From Roseateles_B sp041906185 (GTDB taxonomy: Bacteria > Pseudomonadota > Gammaproteobacteria > Burkholderiales > Burkholderiaceae_C): a stretch of 64,000 bases of DNA. How positions within the stretch are numbered: the stretch's first letter is position 1; every line of letters starts with the position of its first letter. Below, one piece after another: positions 53,328 through 64,000 of the stretch. The position numbers were made by a program, and so were the translations under genes. The stretch lies in the NCBI GenBank assembly GCA_041906185.1, contig JAYRJQ010000010.1, positions 124,001 to 188,000 on the forward strand, in the 5' to 3' direction. The notes below the pieces were generated by a model that was not told the origin of the DNA, did no database searches, and was given only the letters and a program-made list of their open reading frames with translations.

Positions 53328-54251
53328 TCAGATCAGGCCCGGCCACCGCGCCGCGTGCGGCGCGAAGCGCGCCAGCAGCGCCTGCTGCAGGGGCTCGGGC
53401 AGGGGGCCGCGGGCCACGGCCGCCAGGTTGCGCTGGACGTTCTCGAGGCGCCGGGTGCCGGCGATGACGCTGCCCACGCCCGGCAGCCAGGCCGCAAAAC
53501 GCAAGGCCATTTCATCCGGGGCCATGTCGGGGGCCAGGTCTTGCCTCAGGGCCTCCAGACCCATGGCCTGCCAGCGATCCCAGTACTGCCCCTCGGCAAA
53601 GTCGTCCGGGCGATGCGCATGCCGCCAGATCGCACCGGCCAGCGGCCGCTTGGCAATCACGCCCACGCCGCGTTCCCGGGCCCGGTCCAGGCGGGCCGCG
53701 ACATTGGCCTGGTCGCAGACGCTCACCGAGGTCTGCACGGCACCGAACACCGGCTCGGCGAGGGCGAAGTCCAGCTCGGCGTTCTCGCCCGAGTAGGCCG
53801 CGACACGGATCTTGCCGGCGCGGCGGCAGTCGTCCAGGGCGCGGACGACATCGCCACGCTGCAGCGTCTCCAGCGGGCAGGAATGCAGGTGGGCGATGTC
53901 GATGACGTCGGTGCGCATGAGCCGCAGGGCGCGCTCGACGCCCTGGACGATGCAGTCGTAGGTCCAGTCCGGCACCCCCTCGACGCCATAGCCCAGCTTG
54001 GTGGACAGCAGGAACTCCCGGCGGCGGTGCGCGAGGTGGCGGCCGATGCGTGCCTCGGACAGGCCATAGGAGCGCGCCGTGTCGATCAGCGTGATGCCGA
54101 GGTCCAGCACGGCGTTGAGCAGGGCGCCGGCCTCGGCCTCGGAGGTCCGCTCGTCGTTGAGGTGCATGGCACCGAAGCCCAGGGCGCTGACCTGCAGGCC
54201 GGTCGCGCCGAAGTCGCGCCGCGGCGCACAGAGAGAAGCGTCAGTCGTCAT
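53328..54251 (-). CDS. Aldo/keto reductase, last gene of the mal operon
   Basis: A 307-residue TIM-barrel reductase. The catalytic set is visible: Asp in LIDTARSYG, Tyr in the same loop, Lys in LLSTKLGYG, His in IAHLHSCPL; NADPH binding is in the C-terminal SVIAGTRRLENVQRN. Its ATG overlaps the stop of the amylase gene (ATGA), so it is co-expressed with maltodextrin uptake. Substrate unknown; an aldose or glucose derivative is a natural guess. The C-terminal half carries a 15-mer match at 53530-53544, codons for DLAP. Confidence 0.93.
   Translation of the reverse strand: MTTDASLCAPRRDFGATGLQVSALGFGAMHLNDERTSEAEAGALLNAVLDLGITLIDTARSYGLSEARIGRHLAHRRREFLLSTKLGYGVEGVPDWTYDCIVQGVERALRLMRTDVIDIAHLHSCPLETLQRGDVVRALDDCRRAGKIRVAAYSGENAELDFALAEPVFGAVQTSVSVCDQANVAARLDRARERGVGVIAKRPLAGAIWRHAHRPDDFAEGQYWDRWQAMGLEALRQDLAPDMAPDEMALRFAAWLPGVGSVIAGTRRLENVQRNLAAVARGPLPEPLQQALLARFAPHAARWPGLI
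53530..53544 (+). repeat. Dispersed 15-mer, variant
   Basis: GGGGCCAGGTCTTGC inside the aldo/keto reductase gene. Confidence 0.65.
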
Positions 54252-56656
54252 TCGTTCACCAGGAGGCGCCCACCCCAGGCGGGCAGGGGCAGGATCAGGC
54301 GGCCTTGCTCGGCCACGAAGCGTTCGCCGCTCAGGGCGTCACGCCAGCGCGTGGGCTCGTCAGGGCTCAGGGGAATGCGGGCGCGCGTCGCGCCGGGCGC
54401 ATTGCTGAGCACCGTCAGCGCCCGAGCGTCGTCCAGGCGGCGGGGCAGGGCGAGGTGCTGCGCCGTGGCGAGCAACGGGGCGCCCGGCAGGCCGTGGCGC
54501 AGCACGGGGAGCTGCTGGCGCAGGGCCGCGAGGCGGCGCCAGTCGGCGCGCAGGGCCTCGTCGGGCGTGCCGCCCTCGTCCGCCCAGGGATAGGGCGCGC
54601 GGTTGTAGGGATCGTCGCCGCCGCTCACGCCGACCTCGTCACCGGAGTAGAGGCTCGGCGCGCCGGGCGCTGTCACCTGCAGCAGCCAAGCCAGGCGCAG
54701 GCGTTGCCGCGCCACCCGGCGGGCGCTGGCTGAGCTGTCCTCGCGTTCGCCCAGGGCGTGCAGCGCGCGCGGCTGGTCGTGGCTCGAGAGCAGGTTCATG
54801 TTGGCGAGCAGGGCCTGCGCGGGGTAGGCCTCGCGCATGAACTCGAGATGGGCGGCCAGCCGCCGTGCATCGCCGCCGGCGGCGAAGTCCAGCGCCGCGC
54901 TGCGGAAGATGTAGTTCATCGTGCCGTCGAAGGTGTCGCCCAGGAAGTACTTGCTGGCGTCGAACCAGGTCTCCGCGATCGTGATCGCATCGGGCCGGTG
55001 CGCCTTGACGGCCCGGCGCCATTCGCGCCAGAAGTCGTCCGGCACCCAGGGCGCGACGTCCATGCGCCAGCCGGCCGCCCCGCGGTCCAGCCACTGCTGC
55101 ATGACGCCGCCCGGGCCGTAGGCGAAGTCGCGGAAGGCGCGGCTGCCCTTGTCGATCTCGGGCAGGTCCGTCACGCCGACCCAGCCCTTGAACTGGCGGT
55201 CCGGCGCGGTCTGGCTGGGGTCGAAACTGAACCAGTCCGCATAGGGCGAGGTCGGCTGGATGCGGCCGCCGCGGAAGGCGCCGGGGCGCTCCGCGGCGGT
55301 GTGGCGGGCGAAGCGGTCGAAGTAGCGGGAGTCCGCGCCGACGTGGTTCAGCGAGGTGTCCGGCAGCACGCGCAGACCGCGCTTCGCCGCCTCGGCGCAG
55401 AGCCGCTCGAAGTCGGCGTTGCTGCCCAGGGCCGGGTCGACCTCGGTGTAGTCGGCCGTGTCGTACTTGTGGTTGCTGGCCGCGCGGAAGATGGGCGTCA
55501 GGTAGATCGTGTTGACCCCGAGCGCGCGGATGTCGTCGAGCTTCTCGAGGATGCCGGCGAGGTCGCCGCCGAAGAAGTCGTTGTTGTAGACGGCGTCGGA
55601 GCCATCGCCGCTGCCGGGCTTGTAGGGCTTGTCGATCCAGCGCGCGTGCCGCTCGACGTCGTGGCCCTGGTAGCGGTCCTGCACACGGCCGCCGCCGGGG
55701 CGCGGGTCGTTGCGCTTGTCGCCGTTCCTGAAGCGCTCCGGGAAGATGGCGTAGTAGACCGCCTCATGCGCCCAGGCCGGCACCGTGAAGTCGCGGGCGT
55801 GGATGGTCTGGCGGTAGCGGCGGATGTGGCGGGGGTCCGCGGGCAGGCGCTCGACGACGGCGGGGCCCATGCTGCCCTTCTCGCGCGTCCAGTGCACCGT
55901 GTCCTTGTTGTTCTGCAAGGCGTAGCGGCCTTGCTGGGTCTCCAGCTCGAACCAGTAGCCGAAGATGCCGACCTCGTCGAAACGCACGCTGGCACTGAAG
56001 GCGGTGCCGAGGCCGTGGCCCTCGGGGGTCATGGCGATGCGCTGCAGCGGCTCGTAGCGCAGCTGCTCCTGGTTGCCGCTCAGGTGGCGGCGCTCCAGCA
56101 CGAGCGTGGCGCGCAGCAGGCCCGGGCGGGTGCTCGCGAGGGCGAAGCGGATCTCGGTGCCTTGCGGCTGCGCGCCGAAGGGCGTCTTGGAGTCGGCGTG
56201 GCGCGAGTCGAAGCGCGTGCTCAGCGCGGCCTCGTCGGTGATCGGGCGAGGGGGCGTGGGCTTGAAGGTCTGCGGCCCGAGCTCGAGGCGTGGCGCGCCC
56301 GTGGCGTCGATGCGCAGGCGCAGCGTGTGCGCCCCGCGCAGGTCCAGGCGCGCATTGCCGACGGCCGCGGCGCCGCGGGCCAGGCGGCCCTGGGCATCGC
56401 CGCCCAGCGTGCGCTCGGGCGTCCAGTCCTCGTCGGCCACCTTGAACTCCTGCGGCCCCTGCGCCCGCAGGTTGAGGTAGTAGGCGTCGCAGCGGTACTC
56501 GAAGGCCTGCTCGTCCTGCGCCGCCCAGTTGTTGAGCGTGCCGCGCAGGTAGAGCACGGTGTCGCCGAAGGGCGCTGGCGCGCAGGGCCGGGCGAGGGCT
56601 GGCAGGGCTAGCAGCGCGAGCAGCCCGCCGGCGAGGAGGTGGCGGGCGCGCCTCAT
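54248..56656 (-). CDS. Secreted GH13 alpha-amylase family enzyme
   Basis: An 802-residue glycoside hydrolase with a signal peptide (LLAGGLLALLALPALA, cleavage near 23), so periplasmic. N-terminal beta domains (about 25-320) resemble starch-binding or neopullulanase-type modules; the GH13 barrel has DTSLNHVG, nucleophile D533 (GWRMDVAPW), acid E562 (AETWFDA) and D627 (SSHDQPR). It probably trims maltodextrins arriving through the TonB receptor so that MalEFGK can import them. Neopullulanase and cyclomaltodextrinase remain alternatives. ATGA overlaps link it to malG upstream and the reductase downstream. Confidence 0.93.
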   Translation of the reverse strand: MRRARHLLAGGLLALLALPALARPCAPAPFGDTVLYLRGTLNNWAAQDEQAFEYRCDAYYLNLRAQGPQEFKVADEDWTPERTLGGDAQGRLARGAAAVGNARLDLRGAHTLRLRIDATGAPRLELGPQTFKPTPPRPITDEAALSTRFDSRHADSKTPFGAQPQGTEIRFALASTRPGLLRATLVLERRHLSGNQEQLRYEPLQRIAMTPEGHGLGTAFSASVRFDEVGIFGYWFELETQQGRYALQNNKDTVHWTREKGSMGPAVVERLPADPRHIRRYRQTIHARDFTVPAWAHEAVYYAIFPERFRNGDKRNDPRPGGGRVQDRYQGHDVERHARWIDKPYKPGSGDGSDAVYNNDFFGGDLAGILEKLDDIRALGVNTIYLTPIFRAASNHKYDTADYTEVDPALGSNADFERLCAEAAKRGLRVLPDTSLNHVGADSRYFDRFARHTAAERPGAFRGGRIQPTSPYADWFSFDPSQTAPDRQFKGWVGVTDLPEIDKGSRAFRDFAYGPGGVMQQWLDRGAAGWRMDVAPWVPDDFWREWRRAVKAHRPDAITIAETWFDASKYFLGDTFDGTMNYIFRSAALDFAAGGDARRLAAHLEFMREAYPAQALLANMNLLSSHDQPRALHALGEREDSSASARRVARQRLRLAWLLQVTAPGAPSLYSGDEVGVSGGDDPYNRAPYPWADEGGTPDEALRADWRRLAALRQQLPVLRHGLPGAPLLATAQHLALPRRLDDARALTVLSNAPGATRARIPLSPDEPTRWRDALSGERFVAEQGRLILPLPAWGGRLLVNE

Positions 56657-57543
56657 CCCTTCACACCGCCGGCCGTGAGGCCCGAGACGATCCAGCGCTG
56701 CGCCAGCAGGAACACGAGCGTGATCGGCAGCCCCGAGAGCACGGCCGCCGCGGCGAAGTCGCCCCACAGGAAGCGCTGGTCATGCAGGAAGTACTTCGAG
56801 CCCACGGCCAGGGTGAGGTTGCTCTCCTCGCGCAGCAGGATCGAGGCCACGGGGTACTCGATGATGGTCCCGATGAAGGCCAGCACGAAGACGACCATCA
56901 GGATGGGCACGGCCATCGGCAGCAGCACGCGGCGGAAGGCCTGCCAGTGCGAGGCGCCGTCGACCTTGGCGTTCTCCTCGATCTCGGTGGGGATGGTCTC
57001 GAAGTAACCCTTGATCGTCCAGATGTGCGTGGCCACGCCGCCGAGGTAGGCGAGCACGAGGCCGGCATGCGTCTCGAGGCCCAGCATCGGCACCTGCGTG
57101 CCGATGGTCTCGAAGATGGCATAGAGCGCCACCAGCGCGAGCACCGGCGGGAACATCTGCAGCAGCAGCATGCTGTTCAGGATGCCGGTCTTGAAGGGGA
57201 ACTTCAGCCGCGCGAAGGCATAGGCCGCGGTGGTGGAGATGGCCACGATGGCGAAGGCCGAGATCGTCGCCACCTTGATCGAGTTCCACAGCCAGGTGAG
57301 CACGGGGAAGGGCGGCTGCACGAGCGCACCGTCCGGCCCCTGGTACGGGATGCCCAGCGCGAGCTTCCAGTGCTCCAGGCTGATCTCGGTGGGAATCAGG
57401 CTGCCGGTGGCGAAGTTGCCGGGCCGCAGCGAGATGGACACCACTGCCAGCAGCGGGAACAGCGTCAGCGCCAGGAACACCCACAGCAGGGCATGGGCGG
57501 CGCCGATGCGCCAGCGGGCTTGCTTGCCTCGAACGATGGCCAT
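56653..57543 (-). CDS. malG: Maltose/maltodextrin ABC permease MalG
   Basis: A 296-residue permease with six membrane helices. The EAA coupling loop reads EENAKVDGASHWQAFRRVLLPMAVP, and PLLAVVSISLRPGNF, ESNLTLAVGSKYF and the C-terminal SGLTAGGVKG are diagnostic of MalG. Pairs with MalF to form the maltodextrin channel. Nine bases after malF; overlaps the amylase gene. Confidence 0.96.
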   Translation of the reverse strand: MAIVRGKQARWRIGAAHALLWVFLALTLFPLLAVVSISLRPGNFATGSLIPTEISLEHWKLALGIPYQGPDGALVQPPFPVLTWLWNSIKVATISAFAIVAISTTAAYAFARLKFPFKTGILNSMLLLQMFPPVLALVALYAIFETIGTQVPMLGLETHAGLVLAYLGGVATHIWTIKGYFETIPTEIEENAKVDGASHWQAFRRVLLPMAVPILMVVFVLAFIGTIIEYPVASILLREESNLTLAVGSKYFLHDQRFLWGDFAAAAVLSGLPITLVFLLAQRWIVSGLTAGGVKG

Positions 57544-57552
57544 GGGGAGTCC

Positions 57553-59175
57553 TTACTGCTGAGCTTTGCGCATCAGCCGGAGGTTCAGCAGCGACATCGC
57601 CGCCACCAGGAAGAAGATCAGCGTGGAGATCGCCGCCGCGAGGCCGAAGTCCGAGCCGGAGTCGCGGAAGGCGATGCGGTAGGTGTAGGACACGAGGATG
57701 TCCGTCTGCCCGGCCGGCAGCTTGGTCGAGAGAAAGTCCGGCCGGCCGTCGGTCAGCAGGGCGATCAGCACGAAGTTGTTGAAGTTGAAGGCGAAGGCGC
57801 TGATGAGCAGGGGCGACAGCGGCTTCACGATCAGCGGCGCGGTGATGCGCCAGAAATTGGTCCACGGGCCGGCGCCCACGATGGCCGAGGCCTCGTACAG
57901 GTCCGCCGGGATCGCCTTCAGCAGGCCCGAGCACAGGATCATGATGTAGGGGTAGCCCAGCCAGATGTTGACGATCAGCAGCATCACCTTGGCCAGCAGC
58001 GGGTCGGCGAACCACGCGGGCTTCGCGCCGAAGAGGGCGTCGAGGATGGCGTTGATCTCGCCGAAGTTCTGGTTGAACAGGCCCTTGAACACGAGGATGG
58101 AGATGAAGCCCGGCACCGCATAGGGCAGGAAGAGCAGGGTGCGGTAGGCGGTGCGGCCCTTCAGGTCCTCCCAGTTCAGCAGCACGGCCAGGAACATGCC
58201 GATGAAGGTGGCGCCCGCCACGGTGGCCAGCGAGAACAGCACGGTCCAGACGAAGATGCTCACGAAGGGGCCGCGGAACTCGGCGTCGAAGAGCATGCGG
58301 CTGTAGTTCTGCAGGCCCACCATCACCTTGTAGCCGGGCTGCAGGATCTCGCCGCCGGCCTGGTCCTGGTTGCGGTAGTAGCCCAGCTTGCCGTCCGGCG
58401 CGAAGCGCTGGCCATCGGCCGCGCGCAGCAGGCTGCCGTCGGGCTGCTCCACGTAATGCGGGGCGACGGGGCCGTACTCGCGCAGGCCCAGGTAGCGCAG
58501 CTGCGCCTCGGGGCCGCTGCGGTCGGGCAGCAGCAGCTGCAGCTGCGCGAGCGCCTCGCGGTGCTGCACCAGATCGCGCAGCGGCAGCGCGGGCTGCAGC
58601 GCGCTCTGCAGCGGCAGGTGCTCCTCCCGGGCGGCGAGCATGGTGACCTTCAGCGGCTCGCGCGTCTTCTTGAGCGCCAGCGGCGGGGACACGTAGCGCG
58701 GCTGCGCCGTGCCGGGCTCGTTGAGCACGACGCGGAATTCCGGCCCGTCGGCGTGCAGGCTGAAGGCCATGGCGCCGGCCTCGATCACGTCGTGCTGCTC
58801 CAGCAGATAGGCCCGCACGCGCGCCTGGCTCAACAGGTGAGCCGAGGAGTAGTTGGTGAAGCCGATCTGGGCCGTGTAGAGCAGCGGGAAGGCAATGAAC
58901 ACGGCCATGCCGGCCACCCCGGGGAAGAGGTAGCGCCAGGCGAATCCCGCCCGCAGATAGGCGTAGAAGGCGCCGCCGAACAGGGCGAGCGCGCCGGCCG
59001 CCCAGGCGGTCTGGCCCGTGGCGTAGAGGGAGAAGACGAGATACAGCGCGCCGAGCATCAGCGCGGCCACGGCGGGCCAGCGCAGCGCGCCGGCGAGGCG
59101 GCTGCCCAGCGTGGGCGGCAGGGTGCTGTAGGCCGCGGCGAGCGGCGATGGGGCGAGGGAAGGCGAAGCGTTCAT
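57553..59175 (-). CDS. malF: Maltose/maltodextrin ABC permease MalF
   Basis: A 540-residue permease, the length expected for MalF, with an N-terminal membrane pair, a large periplasmic domain (about 120-290) and the EAA loop YEASAIVGAGPWTNFWRITAPLIVKPLSP. The C-terminal part spans six helices. It contacts the binding protein through the periplasmic domain in E. coli. Seven bases after malE. Confidence 0.95.
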   Translation of the reverse strand: MNASPSLAPSPLAAAYSTLPPTLGSRLAGALRWPAVAALMLGALYLVFSLYATGQTAWAAGALALFGGAFYAYLRAGFAWRYLFPGVAGMAVFIAFPLLYTAQIGFTNYSSAHLLSQARVRAYLLEQHDVIEAGAMAFSLHADGPEFRVVLNEPGTAQPRYVSPPLALKKTREPLKVTMLAAREEHLPLQSALQPALPLRDLVQHREALAQLQLLLPDRSGPEAQLRYLGLREYGPVAPHYVEQPDGSLLRAADGQRFAPDGKLGYYRNQDQAGGEILQPGYKVMVGLQNYSRMLFDAEFRGPFVSIFVWTVLFSLATVAGATFIGMFLAVLLNWEDLKGRTAYRTLLFLPYAVPGFISILVFKGLFNQNFGEINAILDALFGAKPAWFADPLLAKVMLLIVNIWLGYPYIMILCSGLLKAIPADLYEASAIVGAGPWTNFWRITAPLIVKPLSPLLISAFAFNFNNFVLIALLTDGRPDFLSTKLPAGQTDILVSYTYRIAFRDSGSDFGLAAAISTLIFFLVAAMSLLNLRLMRKAQQ

Positions 59176-59182
59176 GGGCGGC

Positions 59183-60363
59183 TCACTTCTTCAGGAGCAT
59201 GCGGGCGGCGGCGCCGTCGAGCGCATCCTTCGGGCTCTGCAGGCCATTGCTGATGGCCTCCAGCGCGGCGTCCATGGCGGTCCAGAAGCGGCCCACCTCG
59301 GGGATGTTGGGAATGGGCTCGCCCAGGCGCGCGTTCTCCATGCTCGCCCGGATCAGCGGGTTGACCGAGAGCTCGGCGTAGAAGGCCTTGTTGGCCGGCA
59401 CGCCGATGGGCACGTCGGCATCGAGCACCTTGAGGGCCTCGGGGCGCAGCAGGTGCTGCTCCAGGAACTCCCGCGCCAGATCCTTCTGGCGCGAGGGCGC
59501 GGCGATCATGCAGCCCAGCACGCCCACGAAGGGCTTGGAGTACTGCCCCGGCTTGACGGCCGGGATGGGCGCCACGCCGAAGTCGATGCGGGCCCGGCGG
59601 GCGTTCTCCCAGGCCCAGGGGCCGGAGATCATCATCGCCACCTCGCCGCGGGCGAAGCCGCTCTCCATCTCGGCGTAGTTGGCGCCCTTGGGCATGTGGC
59701 CCTCACGGACGAGGCGGTCGATCATCTGCGCGCCGGCCAGCGCGCCCTCGTTGTTGACGCCGACCTGCCCGGCGTCGAAGTCCCCGCGCGCATCGCGCCC
59801 GAAGATCTGCCCGCCGGCACCGGCCAGCACGGGCCAGCTGAAGAAGCTCTTGTTGTAGTGCCACAGGATGGCGCGCTTGCCCTGGCCCTGGAGCTTGCGG
59901 TCCAGCTGGATCACCTCGTCGAAGGTCTTGGGCGGCACGGGCACCAGGCTCTTGTTGTAGATGAGGCCGGTGGTCTCGATGGCGATGGGGTAGCCCCAGG
60001 TCCGGCCCTGGTAGCTGAAGGCGCGCCAGGCGGTGTCCTCGATCTCGGCGCGCAGTGCGGCCGACGGGCGCAGCGGCGTGAGCAGGCCGGCCTTGGCCCA
60101 CTCGCCGACGCGGTCGTGCGGCCAGCAGAAGATGTCCGGGCCCTTGCCGGCGCCGGCGGCCTGCTGGAACTTGTCGGTCGCGTCCACGGGATGCTCGACG
60201 ACGACCTTCACGCCCGAGAGCTTCTCGAAGGCCTGGCCGACCTTCTGCAGGCCGTTGTAGGCCTTGTCGCCGTTGATCCAGACCAGCAGCGTGGGCGCCG
60301 GCGCGGCCTGGGCGAGGGCGCCCGCGAGCAGCGCCAGGGCGGCTGCGGCATGCCGTGCGGCCC

Positions 60364-60367
<4 letters not shown>
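59183..60367 (-). CDS. malE: Maltose/maltodextrin-binding protein MalE
   Basis: A 394-residue periplasmic binding protein. The signal peptide runs to about residue 22 (AAALALLAGALAQA). LLVWINGDKAYNGLQKVGQAFEKLSGVKVVVEHP, GPDIFCWPHDRVGEWAKAGLL and AMMISGPWAWEN correspond to the E. coli MalE motifs. Binds maltodextrins in the periplasm and hands them to MalFG. ATG overlaps the malK stop. Confidence 0.95.
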
Positions 60368-61482
<1,115 letters not shown>

Positions 61483-61563
61483 TTGTCTACCTCCGCCATC
61501 CGGCTGGCGCCGGGCGGCTTGTCTCGCTCATGGGGTGGTCCGGGCAGGGCCGAGGACCTCGTT

Positions 61564-61578
61564 TGTAGAGAATATACA
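61564..61578. promoter_or_regulatory. HexR-like operator, site 3
   Basis: TGTAGagaatATACA, one base from TGTAG-N5-CTACA, overlapping the malK -10 box. Confidence 0.6.
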
Positions 61579-61599
61579 GTTCAAAATGTAGTCATACAA
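61571..61599 (-). promoter_or_regulatory. malK operon promoter
   Basis: On the minus strand: -35 TTGTAT (61594-61599), 17-bp spacer, -10 TATATT (61571-61576). The flanking palindromes at 61564-61578 and 61587-61598 cover the -10 and most of the spacer. Confidence 0.7.
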
Positions 61600-61673
61600 C
61601 ATGGTTGCCCCCGATTTCAGCGAGAGCCTTCATTGAAAATCAATGACTTAACGCTCGATCCGGGTTAACCCGC

Positions 61674-61688
61674 TGTAGTGAAACTACA
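61674..61688. promoter_or_regulatory. HexR-like operator, site 4
   Basis: TGTAGtgaaaCTACA, a perfect-arm palindrome, 202 bp before the chosen glgP start. Confidence 0.7.
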
Positions 61689-61889
61689 CAAAATCAGCGA
61701 GCTGGGAGATACTTTCAACGTCGCGCTCACACGTCCGGTCCGTGTGGGCTGTGTGTCCGATGTGCCGACGGGCCCGAACCGGGGTCCGGCGGCCGACTGT
61801 CGAGGGCAGGCCCGCGGGGCGCCCTCTCTGGATGATTGCCCATGCTGTCCACGCTTCTCAACGCGGCCCGTTCCACGGCGCGAGGTGCC

Positions 61890-64000
<2,111 letters not shown>

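Larger units (their letters stand above)
61483..61889. other. Divergent regulatory region malK / glgP
   Basis: 407 bp with no gene. It holds the malK promoter, two TGTAG-type boxes, a TGTA-gtca-TACA palindrome at 61587-61598 and a GGGTTAACCC palindrome at 61662-61671 beside the box at 61674. I could not place the glgP promoter with confidence. Confidence 0.7.

Overview
This is a GC-rich (about 69% by eye), gene-dense chromosomal window whose content fits a Burkholderiales betaproteobacterium of the Roseateles/Mitsuaria/Rubrivivax type. Supporting signs are a glucokinase-HexR fusion, kynBUA, SlpA-FkpB/IspH pairing, many LivFGHM-type genes, a TonB receptor linked to a maltodextrin ABC transporter, and intergenic repeat elements I associate with this order. 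The species assignment is inference. I see no prophage, insertion sequence, CRISPR array or plasmid gene; one tRNA gene is present.

Layout. 1-5.8 kb: a signalling and motility block. cheR, cheD, cheB and a truncated EAL gene run leftward; a diguanylate cyclase and a FlhG/MinD-like ATPase run rightward. 5.9-11.8 kb: housekeeping genes (truncated haemoglobin, TonB-like protein, Smr protein, radC, fkpB-ispH, serS, tRNA-Ser-CGA). 12-18 kb: a LytS/LytTR two-component pair, a small membrane protein, an M24 aminopeptidase and a secreted hydrolase. 17.9-34.5 kb: the metabolic heart of the window. kynB-kynU-kynA (tryptophan to anthranilate) run leftward, and a long 2-aminobenzoyl-CoA operon runs rightward from the same intergenic region. 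The latter has an anthraniloyl-CoA monooxygenase/reductase, SDR, MarR regulator, enoyl-CoA hydratase, acyl-CoA dehydrogenase, 2-aminobenzoate-CoA ligase, a complete Liv-type ABC transporter, a thioesterase and a Rid-family protein. Together they describe a tryptophan/anthranilate catabolic module using the CoA-dependent hybrid route.

34.6-42.4 kb: a lipase-like hydrolase, a large lipoprotein of unknown function, LysR plus glutaryl-CoA dehydrogenase, an NADP-binding DUF2520 protein and a secreted unknown. 42.4-48.8 kb: a glucokinase-HexR fusion facing a second glucokinase, followed by a large TonB-dependent receptor. 48.9-53.3 kb: small housekeeping and unknown genes. 53.3-64 kb: a leftward operon malK-malE-malF-malG-periplasmic GH13 amylase-aldo/keto reductase, divergent from glycogen phosphorylase, which runs off the window.

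The carbohydrate genes look like one system: outer-membrane uptake, periplasmic trimming, ABC import, phosphorolysis and glucose phosphorylation. A 15-bp palindrome TGTAG-N5-CTACA (with variants) lies before glk, the TonB receptor, malK and glgP. It resembles the HexR box as I remember it, which suggests the glucokinase-HexR fusion encoded here could regulate the set. A second unexpected pattern is a dispersed 15-mer, GGGGNCAGGTCWTGC, found nine times, six of them inside genes.
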